Positions 1 through 9,582 are shown, counted from the stretch's first letter. The stretch is DNA of 64,000 nt from an uncultured Opitutales bacterium (GCA_943787575.1 CALSMY010000006.1:62001-126000); one strand, 5' to 3'. Program-made: numbers and translations. Notes: generated by a model from the letters alone, not told the origin.

Positions 1-17
1 GAGGAGCCCAAGGCCGT

Positions 18-1358
18 ATGATTAGAAAACTTTTAAATATTTTCTTTGTACTCCTTCTTGGTGCCTTTTCTTTGTATTTAATTCAGGGAGCGTGTTTTCG
101 TTTGGTTGAGCCCTATGCAAAGTTACGCCTTGGGTTAGCTTGGGGGTCCTCGGATTCAATGAAAATGAATTCGATTATAAGCAAGTTACCATTAGATCAC
201 TTTGCTCAACCCCCCATCAAAGAGGGCTTCGAAATTCTTGAGGAAGAGTTAACATACTCTCGTAAAATAATGAGTTTTAATCGCCCAGCTCGTGATCGCT
301 ATTATAATTATGTTCGCAAACAGGCTGACCCCTTAAGGAATTTTGAGATTACAAATTTGGGCATGGTTAAAGAAGTTGTTCTGCCTGGTTTAAGGCGTCC
401 TGCGACTTCCCTTGATGTAGCTAATGGTTTGGCCAGAAGAGAAGGACTCCCGGTCGATTTTTCAAAAGCCCTCTTTGTCAGGGTTATTCCACAGACTTCC
501 CGCTTACTTTACGAACAGTCATTTGGCCAATGGGAAAAAGCATTTGCCTTTTTATTAAATCATGGAATTTCCTGCGTCCAGTTAAGCCCAAAAAACTCTG
601 AGGAATTATCAACTCAGCTTAGCTATTTACAGGCTCAGCATTCAAACTTCAGTGAAAATATTTTCGCTTACGCTGAAGGACAAGCAGTTGGACTTCTTGA
701 CCATGCAGTCAATGGGAACGAAGAAATTTCACTTCGATGTTTAATTGTTAAAGATCCAAGAGAAGAAGTTCTCCTTAGCGAACAACCTAATCCGGTCTGG
801 TTTATGGGAATAACGAGCCAGGTGGAAGCGGATGAAAAGGTGCTCTTATCCATGACCAAGCGTGCCCGACTATATCGAGACTCTCCATTGGTTTTTCATT
901 CAAGGCTTTCAGGATTAATTTATGAAGAATCCAAATGGGAAAACCTCCCCCTAACCTCTTTTCCCATGGCCTACATTCTAAATTGCCTGGAGTTTTATCC
1001 GGATTCAATTCCCTTCGAACATGAAGTTAAGGAGATGGCAGAAAATAATGTATCTTCATCCCTCATAAGTTCGAGTAAGCCCAGCCAAGAGATTGAAGAG
1101 CTTTCTTCCCTCTCTATTGATGATTTTGAGTATTCAAACCCGGAACCTAATTTTGACTGCGAGGTCGTTCGTGAATACCGCCAAATAAACAAGGGAGATG
1201 CAGCGGTTGCTGATTTGACCAACCGCGAGTTAGTACTTCAGATTGGTTCCTCATTCGAAGAAATGGGGGTCAATGTTTTGGAGCAAATTGCTGATCAAGA
1301 TCCGATGTTTTATCGCTTTTACTTATCTCTTAAAGAAATAGAAACATCTCAGAATTAG
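18..1358 (+). CDS. Membrane-anchored or secreted protein of unknown function
   Basis: I do not recognise this 446-residue protein. A strongly hydrophobic segment at about residues 5-27 follows a short basic N-terminus, so it is either exported or held in the membrane with the bulk outside the cytoplasm. The rest is soluble and mixed in charge, with an acidic, serine-rich stretch near residues 345-380 that is probably disordered. No catalytic motif, repeat or metal site stands out. A GAGGAG at the window edge, 11 bases before the ATG, may be its ribosome site, so it could be the last gene of an operon that begins outside. The following 113 bases contain no gene. Confidence 0.6.
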   Translation: MIRKLLNIFFVLLLGAFSLYLIQGACFRLVEPYAKLRLGLAWGSSDSMKMNSIISKLPLDHFAQPPIKEGFEILEEELTYSRKIMSFNRPARDRYYNYVRKQADPLRNFEITNLGMVKEVVLPGLRRPATSLDVANGLARREGLPVDFSKALFVRVIPQTSRLLYEQSFGQWEKAFAFLLNHGISCVQLSPKNSEELSTQLSYLQAQHSNFSENIFAYAEGQAVGLLDHAVNGNEEISLRCLIVKDPREEVLLSEQPNPVWFMGITSQVEADEKVLLSMTKRARLYRDSPLVFHSRLSGLIYEESKWENLPLTSFPMAYILNCLEFYPDSIPFEHEVKEMAENNVSSSLISSSKPSQEIEELSSLSIDDFEYSNPEPNFDCEVVREYRQINKGDAAVADLTNRELVLQIGSSFEEMGVNVLEQIADQDPMFYRFYLSLKEIETSQN

Positions 1359-1471
1359 GCTTTCAATCATTTGGACTAATTTGTCCCGGAGAAAAGTTGT
1401 AGATTATCCAATTTAGCCATTTCATTCATTTTGAAAGTACTTAAGATTGAATATCCTTTAAATTTACTGAA

Positions 1472-2449
1472 ATGATACAAAATAATAGATTATTCCTTTT
1501 CGTTTTATGCCAATTCTTATTTGGGGTTTGCTCGCAAGCAGCAGACAAAAAAGTGGTCTTTGTGGCCGGACCTAAAAGCCATGGATTTTTTGCTCATGAA
1601 CATGCTGCAGGTTGTAAATTACTTGCCGAGCATTTGGAGGCAGCTAATTTGGGTATTAAGACCGTTGTAGTAACCGGAGGTTACCCGCAGGAAACATCTG
1701 TCTTTAATGATGCAGATGCGGTGGTAGTTGCTTGTGATGGTGGTGTTCGCCACTTGCTAAATAGAAACCTTAAAGAATTTGATGAGGTGATGAAGCGGGG
1801 TGTTGGACTTGCCTGTATCCATTATGGGGTTGAAACAACAAAGGGGCCTGCTGGAGATCATTTTCTTAAATGGATTGGCGGTTATTTTGAACCTTACTGG
1901 TCGGTCAATCCAGTTTGGAATGCATCATTTAAACTTCTACCCCGTCATCCTATTACTCAGGGGGTAATGCCCTTTACCATGCAGGATGAATGGTACTATC
2001 ATATGAGGTTCCGTGAAGCGACTTCTGCAATTGGGTCAATCTTTCCAATTCTTTCTGCCCATCCACCAGAGAACACCATGAAACGATTGAAACCAGGAGT
2101 GGATAAACATCCTCATCATGGTAACCCGGATGTTGCCGCTGCAGTCCTTAAACGCAAAGAGGCACAGCATGTTGCATGGGCTTATCAGCGCGGCGAAGAT
2201 TACAACTACGGAAGAGGCTTTGGTTTTACTGGAGCACACTTTCACGAAAATTGGGCATCCTTAGATGCAAGGAGACTGGTGCTCAATGCCATTGCCTGGA
2301 TTGCGAAAGTGGATGTTCCAAAAACGGGAGTTTCCAGCAAAGAAGTGACGATGAAAGACCTGCTTCAAAACCAAGACTTCCCGAAGCCAGAGAATTGGAA
2401 AAATCAAAAGAAAGTCGAACAGAAGATGGCTGGTTTTAGGCTAAATTGA
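1472..2449 (+). CDS. ThuA-like domain protein, secreted
   Basis: A signal peptide (about residues 1-23, ending near SQAADKK) precedes a ThuA-like domain (trehalose utilisation family, a class-I glutamine-amidotransferase-like fold). Visible family marks are VVFVAGPKSHG at the start of the domain, DADAVVVACDGG, GLACIHYGVE, the conserved HPITQG segment and the late GRGFGFTGAHFHENW. The family is common in Verrucomicrobiota and Planctomycetota beside sugar dehydrogenases and DUF1080 proteins. ThuA proteins are linked to keto-sugar or disaccharide metabolism, but the reaction of this secreted subgroup is not settled. It stands alone, with 80 bases before the response regulator. A second member lies at 54289-55137. 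Confidence 0.85.
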   Translation: MIQNNRLFLFVLCQFLFGVCSQAADKKVVFVAGPKSHGFFAHEHAAGCKLLAEHLEAANLGIKTVVVTGGYPQETSVFNDADAVVVACDGGVRHLLNRNLKEFDEVMKRGVGLACIHYGVETTKGPAGDHFLKWIGGYFEPYWSVNPVWNASFKLLPRHPITQGVMPFTMQDEWYYHMRFREATSAIGSIFPILSAHPPENTMKRLKPGVDKHPHHGNPDVAAAVLKRKEAQHVAWAYQRGEDYNYGRGFGFTGAHFHENWASLDARRLVLNAIAWIAKVDVPKTGVSSKEVTMKDLLQNQDFPKPENWKNQKKVEQKMAGFRLN

Positions 2450-2529
2450 TTATGTTCATTTTCCATTGCTTGTTAACTCGTTCTCTGAGGGATGAGTAAT
2501 TTCTCCAAGATCATCACCTTTTTAAATTA

Positions 2530-3669
2530 ATGAATACCAAAATTTTATGTGTGGATGATGAGGAATCGATCCTTAAAGGCTTTCAATTAAACCTTAGAAA
2601 TAAATTTGAGCTACATTTGGCATCAGATGGACAGGAAGGCTTAGAACTATTTCAAAAGGAGGGCGGCTTTGCGGTTGTGCTTTCCGATATGAGAATGCCC
2701 CGGATGAACGGAGCGGAAATGCTATCAAGGATCAAGCAAATAGATGATGAAGTGGTAACTGTCTTACTAACGGGGCATACAGACTTTGAATCTGCAATGG
2801 CGGCGGTCAATGAGGGCAATGTCTTTCGTATGCTTTCCAAACCTTGTCCTGTCGGGGTATTAAAGAAGGTCCTGACGGATGCAACTGCTCAATATGATCT
2901 AATTACGGGCAAACGTATTTTATTAGACAAGACCTTACGTGGCGCAGTGGATGCCCTTGCCCAGTCCTTGGCCACAATTCAACCTTTGTTTTTTGGGCGT
3001 GCTCAAAGGGTGAGAAGATTAGCCAACGGATTGGCAGAAGAAATTAAACTCAATGATTCTTGGCGTGTTGGCGTTGCAGCAGTCTTTTCTCAATTAGCTT
3101 ACCTCTCAATTCCTCAGCACTTAAGTGAGTCAGTATATCACCGTAAAGATTTGAACCCGGAAACTAAGGTAATCATCCGAGACCTTCCAGAAGAAACCTT
3201 AAAAAGTGTTGCCCTTATTCCAGGACTCGAAGATGTCAGAGAAATTCTTCAAAGAACCGACATCCAGCCTAAGTTTGAGATGGAAGATGGTTCGGGAATT
3301 CGAACTGCAGCATCGATACTTCGAATCGCTTTAGACTATGACTATTACCAAGAACTTGGTCATGAAGACCCCGTGATTATAAGAACATTTCAATCCCGGC
3401 AAGACACATATGATCAAAATATAGTTGCATCTTTGGCAGCCTTCTTAAATTCCGATGCGAGTAGTTATAAGTTAGAAGAGGTAGAGACACGTAACCTTGT
3501 TGAGGGGATGAGGTTAAAAGAAGATTTACTTCTCGAAGAATCGATGCTGATCGCTTCTTCGGGAGCAGATATTGATCGAGCGTTGTTGAAAATTATTAAA
3601 AACTATAGTTCCTGTTATTCTACTTTTCCTTTTCCTCAGAAAATTCAGGTTTTGATTCCTGTTGCTTAA
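2530..3669 (+). CDS. Response regulator with degenerate HD-GYP-like output domain
   Basis: Residues 1-120 form a receiver domain: acidic pair D9-D10, phospho-acceptor D53 in LSDMRMP, T81 and K104-P105. The remaining 260 residues align by pattern with HD-GYP phosphodiesterases: RAQRVRRLANGLAEEIKL resembles the first helix, and AAVFSQLAYLSIP stands where an active protein has ALLHDIGKIGIP. The HD pair is therefore replaced by SQ and no GYP is visible, so cyclic-di-GMP hydrolysis is unlikely; the domain may work as a protein or ligand docking module. It lies 33 bases upstream of a histidine kinase, its likely partner. Confidence 0.85.
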   Translation: MNTKILCVDDEESILKGFQLNLRNKFELHLASDGQEGLELFQKEGGFAVVLSDMRMPRMNGAEMLSRIKQIDDEVVTVLLTGHTDFESAMAAVNEGNVFRMLSKPCPVGVLKKVLTDATAQYDLITGKRILLDKTLRGAVDALAQSLATIQPLFFGRAQRVRRLANGLAEEIKLNDSWRVGVAAVFSQLAYLSIPQHLSESVYHRKDLNPETKVIIRDLPEETLKSVALIPGLEDVREILQRTDIQPKFEMEDGSGIRTAASILRIALDYDYYQELGHEDPVIIRTFQSRQDTYDQNIVASLAAFLNSDASSYKLEEVETRNLVEGMRLKEDLLLEESMLIASSGADIDRALLKIIKNYSSCYSTFPFPQKIQVLIPVA

Positions 3670-3702
3670 TTGAATTAACCGTAATCGAATGAACTTTCGT
3701 TC

Positions 3703-5367
3703 ATGAAGGTTAGATCTTATATAGGCTTGCTTTCCGCAGGTAGTCTCGGCGGAGCGTTGATTGTGGGTATTATCGGGTGGCTGATATTATCTGGTATTAA
3801 TCAATCCAATAGAGAACTAGAACAAGAAAGCCGAAACTCTGGAGATTCATCCAGCGAATATTTGGATGCTCATGCCTTTCTATCTGCAACCCGCGGATGT
3901 TTTGAAGCCTTTGAAATTTATCCGCAAAATTTCACCGGGGTCTTTGGGGTAGTTCACGACCGGATTATTCTGGCGAAAGAAGGGCTGAATTTATTGTCGA
4001 CAAAATATTCAGCCAGTTATCCAGAGAAAAATATTCGACCTTTAGCTGCTGGAATTAGGGAGTTGGAAGATGCCGTTTCTTTGATGGAGAAAGCAGTTAA
4101 AGCAGATGCACGAAAAAGAGAGGCTTTATCCCAAACTGCACGAAAAAATTATCAAGATGCTCGAGAAAGTCTTTCTCAAAATTTAAACACACTGGAGTCT
4201 GGGGCAGAGCAGCGGATGTTCAAATCAAAGCAATCGATGGAGCAAAGACTATTGGCCTTACATGATGAAGAGTCTGCTAATATTTTAATGTTCTTTTTTG
4301 TTAGTGGACTGTATCTGATATTGGTGGGCTCTTTAGCCATGGTTACTTACAAAAGTTTTGCTAGCCCCATCCGTAAGCTTGAAGCAGCAGCAAAAAATTC
4401 TGTTGATCATAACAAACCTTTTAATTTAAGGGAATCTGGACCCTACGAGATTCGCTCAGTTACCAAGCGACTTCGAGGATTGATTGGAGGTTTGGAAACA
4501 AGAGTGAAGAAAAGAACGGCAGCTCTGCAAAAGAGCAACAATCAGTTAAAACAAGAGATGCAACAGCGAATTGAACTGGAAACTCAATTGGTCCATGCCC
4601 AAAAAATGGAAGCCGTTGGTCAATTAGCTTCAGGCATAGCCCATGAAATAAACTCTCCGTCGCAGTTTGCAAATGACAATGTACTTTTTTTAAAAGACGC
4701 CACCGATGGCTTTATTAAAAAGTTAAACCAATCTCCAGATGCTCCGGATGAAAGTGAAATTGAGTTCTTCAAAGAAAATGCACCTGAAGCGGTGGAGCAG
4801 GCTGCGGAAGGTATCTCGCGAATTACCACGATCGTAAAGTCGATGAAAAATTTTGCATACCGAGATGCGGAATCGGCTAAAAGAAATAATGATTTGAACC
4901 AGGCAATCCGTTCAACCGTGGTGGTAGCGACAAACGAATGGAAGTACCATGCAGAACTAGATCTCCGCCTTCAGGAAGATTTACCTATGGTGCCATGTAA
5001 TATTGGAGAAATTAATCAGGTTGTTTTAAATCTAATTGTCAATGGAGCACACGCGATTCGAGACCGTCTAAGCGAGGGGCAAAAGGGAAACTTAGTTGTG
5101 ACCACCCAGCATTATCCAGATGCACAGTGTGTGGTTATTGCGATTGCAGACAATGGAGGCGGAATTCCTCCCAAGGTACAGGAACGAATTTTTGAACCAT
5201 TTTTTACAACAAAAGAAGTAGGTGTTGGAACTGGGCAGGGCTTGGCTATTGCTCACAATGTAATTGTAAAATCACATGAGGGACAAATTTGGTTTGATAG
5301 CAAAGAGGGTGTGGGTACTACTTTTTATATCAAGTTGCCCATGATTCAGGCTAAGATGGAGGAATGA
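3703..5367 (+). CDS. Sensor histidine kinase
   Basis: This is a membrane sensor kinase. The first membrane segment spans about residues 7-30, followed by a helical extracytoplasmic sensor region (31-195) with no recognised ligand domain, a second membrane segment (197-218), a HAMP-like linker and a coiled coil (about 265-300). The dimerisation domain has the phospho-accepting H314 in [10 protein letters not shown]. The ATPase domain shows the N box ([15 protein letters not shown]), G1 box (IADNGGGIP), F box (FEPFFTTK) and G2 box (GTGQGLAIA). It follows the response regulator, and its stop overlaps the next start (ATGA), so regulator, kinase and FGE-like lipoprotein form one transcription unit. 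The signal sensed is unknown. Confidence 0.9.
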   Translation: MKVRSYIGLLSAGSLGGALIVGIIGWLILSGINQSNRELEQESRNSGDSSSEYLDAHAFLSATRGCFEAFEIYPQNFTGVFGVVHDRIILAKEGLNLLSTKYSASYPEKNIRPLAAGIRELEDAVSLMEKAVKADARKREALSQTARKNYQDARESLSQNLNTLESGAEQRMFKSKQSMEQRLLALHDEESANILMFFFVSGLYLILVGSLAMVTYKSFASPIRKLEAAAKNSVDHNKPFNLRESGPYEIRSVTKRLRGLIGGLETRVKKRTAALQKSNNQLKQEMQQRIELETQLVHAQKMEAVGQLASGIAHEINSPSQFANDNVLFLKDATDGFIKKLNQSPDAPDESEIEFFKENAPEAVEQAAEGISRITTIVKSMKNFAYRDAESAKRNNDLNQAIRSTVVVATNEWKYHAELDLRLQEDLPMVPCNIGEINQVVLNLIVNGAHAIRDRLSEGQKGNLVVTTQHYPDAQCVVIAIADNGGGIPPKVQERIFEPFFTTKEVGVGTGQGLAIAHNVIVKSHEGQIWFDSKEGVGTTFYIKLPMIQAKMEE

Positions 5368-6593
5368 ATAATCGCTTTACTGCACTTGTTCTCAGGGCAT
5401 GGCAGATCTTTTCGTTCTCCATTATTTTTTTAGTGGGATGTGAAGATGCTAATAAGACTCAAGAAAATAACATCCAAGAAGGTGTAAGGTTTTTTGAAAT
5501 GGATGAGATTAGAAAAGATGCGTTACCCGCAATAATTAAATTGGCCAAAGAAGAGGGATTAATAAGGATTGATGCTGGAGAATTTCTTATGGGCAGTCCA
5601 TTGGAAGAAGTGGGGCGAAAACCAGATGAATTAAGAAACCGAGTAAAAATTTCTCAACCATTTTGGATAAAAAAATTTGAGGTTACCCAAGGGGACTGGA
5701 ACAAACATATTGCAAGTAACCAAAAAAAGGGCGATCCAGTTTTCAGTTTAAGTAGTAAAATACTTAATGAAATTTGTTCTTCTTCAGGTTATGCGGCAGG
5801 CAATTTTTCTATTATCGGTTTTCAGGGTGAAACTGGGAAAGAAATCTTTTTGGAAGAAGCAGTTTTATCGCAAGGTTTGTGGAAAACTGCCAAAAGCCCC
5901 AGAAATTATCAAGTGAACCACCAAAAATTTAATGATTTATTTGCTCTTTTAAAATTCTTAAAATCTAAAAATATTCAACAAATTGATCGGATGGGAAAAT
6001 TTCATCCGGTTTCCCGCGTCTCTTATTCCCAAGTGGTTGCTTATTGTTGGAAAAAAACTCAAGAGGCTCGACTGAATGGTTCTCTTCCAAGTCCTTTTGT
6101 TTTTCGATTGCCCACCGAGGCAGAGTGGGAGTATGCGTGCCGAGCAGGAACAAGTGGTTTTTGTGGGATTGGTGAAGAAGACTTGTTGTCAGGAGAAAAC
6201 GCCAATATTGATGGCTCGATAAGAGGTTACATAATAGACCAACGCCCCAAATCCGAATTTAGCGATGGTGGATCATTTACCCCTATTTTTCGCAAAGGGT
6301 ATGTACCTATTCGACCATTTCGTCCAATTTATCCTTCAAATGCTTGGGGCTTGCACGACATGCACGGGAATGTTTTGGAATGGTGTTATGATTTCTATGG
6401 ACCTTATCCAGATGACAACCTAACGAGGATTGATCCAATGGGACCCATACGGGGTAGCTATCGTATTGCAAGAGGAGGTAGTTTTGTCCGTACCGCACAT
6501 GAGAGCAGGTCTGCAGCAAGGTTTAGTTACGAGGCTTCCTACCGGGGTTCGGAGATTGGCTTTAGGTATGTATTGGGTTTACCCCTGAGGTGA
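5364..6593 (+). CDS. Formylglycine-generating-enzyme-like (SUMF1) lipoprotein
   Basis: A lipoprotein signal ends in the lipobox FLVGC. The C-terminal part is an FGE-sulfatase/SUMF1 domain: MGSPLEEVGRKPDE, FEVTQGDWN, HPVSRVSYSQVVAYCW, FRLPTEAEWEYACRAGT, GLHDMHGNVLEWCYD and ARGGSFVR are all family hallmarks. About 110 residues inserted between the VTQGDW and HPVSRVSY motifs make it longer than usual. True sulfatase-activating enzymes need a specific active-site cysteine pair, which I could not place here. Many bacterial relatives are not sulfatase activators and act as binding or structural domains. No sulfatase lies in the window. It is translationally coupled to the kinase, so it may be a sensor accessory or a target of the pathway. 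Confidence 0.85.
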   Translation: MNNRFTALVLRAWQIFSFSIIFLVGCEDANKTQENNIQEGVRFFEMDEIRKDALPAIIKLAKEEGLIRIDAGEFLMGSPLEEVGRKPDELRNRVKISQPFWIKKFEVTQGDWNKHIASNQKKGDPVFSLSSKILNEICSSSGYAAGNFSIIGFQGETGKEIFLEEAVLSQGLWKTAKSPRNYQVNHQKFNDLFALLKFLKSKNIQQIDRMGKFHPVSRVSYSQVVAYCWKKTQEARLNGSLPSPFVFRLPTEAEWEYACRAGTSGFCGIGEEDLLSGENANIDGSIRGYIIDQRPKSEFSDGGSFTPIFRKGYVPIRPFRPIYPSNAWGLHDMHGNVLEWCYDFYGPYPDDNLTRIDPMGPIRGSYRIARGGSFVRTAHESRSAARFSYEASYRGSEIGFRYVLGLPLR

Positions 6594-6598
6594 CCTGA

Positions 6599-7606
6599 TC
6601 AAGGCAACTCTTGAATCCACTGGTTTAATACCGGTAGTACTACGGAGGCAGGAAGAGCATAGCTGGTAACACGGTCGATTCTGGCTATATTAATGCCCAC
6701 ACAGTACCCTTGAAGATCAAATATTCCTCCGCCCATCATTTCTTTAAATAAAGGGAGGTCGTGTTGAAGAATCATGGGAAAATTGTCCTTTCTCTTGGAT
6801 ACAGGGCCACTCATCAAAAGATTGCGGTTAAACATATCAAAAGCGACCTCCCGGTGCCCCAATGTTATTCTTAATAGAGTTTCTTTTTTTCGTCTTTGAA
6901 TGGAAAGAATGAGAAGGTCTCCGGGGTCTTTTTTCTTAACAATTTCATTAATTTGCTCAGTCGTGCGGACAGTTCTTCCATCTACTCGTAAAATACGGTC
7001 CATCACCCTTAAACCTCCTCGGTCTCCAGCAGCATGAGGAAGCACTTCTAAAACCTCAACACCCCTGGTAGATGAATTACTTTCTTCCAAAATTACACCC
7101 ATTACACCACCTTCACGACCGATTGAGCGTGATTTGGCAGAAATCACCCCGAAGGTTAGTCCTGAAAGATCATTATTTCCAGAAACCCCCCAATTTCCAA
7201 TCTTGGTTTTGTTTAAATCATTTTGCCATTTCGCAAAAGGCCAGAGTTCTGATGAGCCTGTAATCTGCCAGAGAGCAAGGTCGGTCTTCTCATCTCTCTT
7301 GCGTATACGAATGGGTAAATACTTTCCTGAAAATGACTTGGCATATCTTGCACCCATACTTGAACTTGCCTTGGAAAGTAAATAGCCTTTCGCATTTACC
7401 ATTATTCCATGGGAAATAAGTTTATCATTTCGATAAAGGCCCCAAAGCAAATCCAAAACCTCGGCCTTTTTTACCCCCATCGTTTCATCCATCAGAGATC
7501 CATTTATGCGGTGTGAGGTTTCCAGGACTTCAACATCAGGAGGGGATGCGAGGAGCCCTTTAAAACTAAAAACTCCCACAAAAAATGACCATTTGAGAAA
7601 GTTCAT
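6599..7606 (-). CDS. Trypsin-fold pseudoprotease with PDZ domain inserted in the protease domain
   Basis: A signal peptide (about 1-20) precedes half of an HtrA-like trypsin fold. GYLLSKAS sits where GYILTNAH is expected, so catalytic His becomes S81; KTDLALW keeps the Asp (D109). A PDZ domain follows (about 170-250: RGVEVLEVLPHAAGDRGGLRVMDRILRVDG). Only after it comes the rest of the protease fold: KEMMGGGIFDLQGYCVGIN matches the usual GNSGGPLFDLDGxVxGIN, with the nucleophile replaced by M291. Two of three catalytic residues are lost, so it should not cut peptides. Its ATG overlaps the stop of the active protease upstream (ATGA), suggesting the two act together in the periplasm. Confidence 0.8.
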   Translation of the reverse strand: MNFLKWSFFVGVFSFKGLLASPPDVEVLETSHRINGSLMDETMGVKKAEVLDLLWGLYRNDKLISHGIMVNAKGYLLSKASSSMGARYAKSFSGKYLPIRIRKRDEKTDLALWQITGSSELWPFAKWQNDLNKTKIGNWGVSGNNDLSGLTFGVISAKSRSIGREGGVMGVILEESNSSTRGVEVLEVLPHAAGDRGGLRVMDRILRVDGRTVRTTEQINEIVKKKDPGDLLILSIQRRKKETLLRITLGHREVAFDMFNRNLLMSGPVSKRKDNFPMILQHDLPLFKEMMGGGIFDLQGYCVGINIARIDRVTSYALPASVVLPVLNQWIQELP

Positions 7607-8619
7607 TCTTCTGCAGGTCTTTCTCCTAGAGTAAGGCGAACAGAAATTTCTCTACCCTTGTGAAGGTAATCAAGAATTACCACTGATCCCGGAGGTTGTC
7701 TTGAGATGAGAATGGTTAATTTTTCCCGAGTATCCAAGAGTGTATCATTAAGCCTTAGCAAATAATCCCCCGGTCTTATTCCAGCACTTTCCGCGGAAGT
7801 CCCGGGAATTAATTCCAAAACCTCTAATCCTTTACTAGCTTCTTCGCATGAAACACCGAGAAATCCACCTCCTTGTAAGGATCCATAAGTCAGGATATCT
7901 TCTTCCAGGAAATATTTCCAATTGGAAAGAAACGATTCAATGGGAGTATGAAAATTTTCATCAGAATTTTGAGAAATTCTACTGTGTATACCAATGACTT
8001 CTCCAGATAGAGAAAAGAGAGGGCCTCCGGAGTCTCCACCAAGAAGTCGACAATCTGTTTGAATTGTCTCATCTTTTTTTCGAATGAGTCGTCCGAGACG
8101 CAGGACCATGCCCCGTTCATTATCAAACCCACTCGGGTGCCCCAATGCGAAACACCAATCCCCGACAATAGATTTATTGGCAAGAGCCATGGGTGCGTGT
8201 GGCCAGGGGCCACCTTCCATAATCTTCAACATCCCGGCATCTGATAATTCTGACCCCCCGAGGCTAATCGCTTTCACCTTATTTCCATCAGGAAAAATGA
8301 CGGTCATTTCTCTGCCCCGCTCTTCGATCACATGGGCTGCAGTGAGAATTAATCCTTCCGGAGAAATAAGGACTCCACTACCTGCTCCCTCGATAGCCTC
8401 AATAGAAACAACAGTTTCTCGTACTTCGGATAATTGTTCATGAAGTTGCTTCTGAATGCCAAGCAGATCATCAATAGAATGTGGGATCCGTTTATTCCAA
8501 GGTTTGGTGTTTGAAGCATCATTTCCCCAAAGCTTGTTTGGAGCTAAAGCAGCCAAGATAAAAAGGAGGAACCAGTGATAAGCTGTACTTCCCAGAGCTT
8601 TATTCACTTTCTTCAACAA
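7603..8619 (-). CDS. HtrA/DegP-like serine protease with C-terminal PDZ domain
   Basis: Predicted secreted protease. After a signal peptide (about 12-33), the trypsin-like domain carries an intact triad: H96 in ILTAAHV, D127 in LSDAGMLKI and S197 in GGDSGGPL (counted from 8619). One PDZ domain follows at about 250-332 (GGFLGVSCEE, IPGTSAESAGIRPGDYLLRLND). It is shorter than DegP, which has two PDZ domains. The longest reading starts at a TTG at 8619, overlapping the upstream gene by 20 bases; a GTG at 8607 is an alternative and neither has a good ribosome site. It is the middle gene of three overlapping minus-strand genes; expected role is envelope protein quality control or regulated proteolysis. 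Confidence 0.88.
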   Translation of the reverse strand: MLKKVNKALGSTAYHWFLLFILAALAPNKLWGNDASNTKPWNKRIPHSIDDLLGIQKQLHEQLSEVRETVVSIEAIEGAGSGVLISPEGLILTAAHVIEERGREMTVIFPDGNKVKAISLGGSELSDAGMLKIMEGGPWPHAPMALANKSIVGDWCFALGHPSGFDNERGMVLRLGRLIRKKDETIQTDCRLLGGDSGGPLFSLSGEVIGIHSRISQNSDENFHTPIESFLSNWKYFLEEDILTYGSLQGGGFLGVSCEEASKGLEVLELIPGTSAESAGIRPGDYLLRLNDTLLDTREKLTILISRQPPGSVVILDYLHKGREISVRLTLGERPAEE

Positions 8620-9541
8620 AACTTAAAAATTTTTGGGCAGTTTTTAAGAGTGGTGACTCTTTTCTTAGGTATGGAGAAAAATTAGAAACCAACTTTTTAC
8701 TATCGGATTTATAAAAAGAGTAATACAAACCTGCCCAAGCTGAATGCGGATTTGTACCTTTCATCCAATAGATTAAGTCAGGGAGATAATCTTTGTTATT
8801 AGCTTTCGAAAGAATGTGCATACTTGTATCCATGTTTTGTTGCTTAAGATAAGATACTTCCATCTGTACTCCTTCGTATGTTTCAAAATTTTCGATAGCC
8901 GAATTTAATAAATCTTGAGCTCCTGAGATCGCATAGATTTTTAACCGGGGTGAATGTATCCAATGGTCTGCACTTATTCCGGTCCATCCTTCAAGAGCAA
9001 ATTCAACTTGTCCTTTGGTAGGGGCGTTTAAAAATCGGAGGAAAGAAAGGGTAGGTGAACTTTCTTTTACTCGTTCTGGGGTCCAACTGATAAGTGGCTG
9101 AGGTGAATTTTTAGCTTCATTTGGAAGCGGTTGGGGGGCAGAAAAATAGGCAACAGATCCTCGGTTTTGCCAATTGTTTTGAGTAAATAAAAGATTTGTT
9201 TTTTTTGATTTCAAACAAAGAGCAAGATTCCAAGAAGCTGCTTTGTTTTGTGGGCCTTTAAATAAGTCGTCCATGATTTCACTATGACTCCGATAAGTCG
9301 CTTGAACAATGCAGGCAGCTTCCCTTTGGTATGCCTGACGAATCTTTTCGAAGGGCTCTTTACACTTTTCCCAGACAAGTACCCGAATGACTGGGAGCTC
9401 AGGCGACTTGGCCATTTTTTCCCAAACAGCAAGCATGCATACAAGTACAAATATAGACAGGAGAGAAAGGGTGATACCTGTATATTTGGGCGGTCGAAAA
9501 AATGGGGTGTTTTTTTCAAAGTCAAATCCTTGATGCCTCAT
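8600..9541 (-). CDS. Membrane-anchored periplasmic-binding-like protein
   Basis: The N-terminus has one hydrophobic segment (about residues 22-41) after a charged 20-residue cytoplasmic tail, so it is likely a membrane anchor rather than a cleaved signal. The exported part contains two stretches that look like the start of type-2 solute-binding lobes: VIRVLVWEKCKEPFEKIRQA near residue 50 and LKIYAISGAQDLLNSAIENF near 200, each followed by a pattern like the one after the first strand of ModA-type proteins. No ABC permease or ATPase accompanies it. It is first in the operon with the protease and pseudoprotease, so a role as a ligand-sensing or adaptor subunit is possible. Family assignment is tentative. 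Confidence 0.6.
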   Translation of the reverse strand: MRHQGFDFEKNTPFFRPPKYTGITLSLLSIFVLVCMLAVWEKMAKSPELPVIRVLVWEKCKEPFEKIRQAYQREAACIVQATYRSHSEIMDDLFKGPQNKAASWNLALCLKSKKTNLLFTQNNWQNRGSVAYFSAPQPLPNEAKNSPQPLISWTPERVKESSPTLSFLRFLNAPTKGQVEFALEGWTGISADHWIHSPRLKIYAISGAQDLLNSAIENFETYEGVQMEVSYLKQQNMDTSMHILSKANNKDYLPDLIYWMKGTNPHSAWAGLYYSFYKSDSKKLVSNFSPYLRKESPLLKTAQKFLSFVEESE

Positions 9542-9582
9542 ATTTTAAGTAATAAGCACGAAGGCTTGAGGGACAAAGAAAA

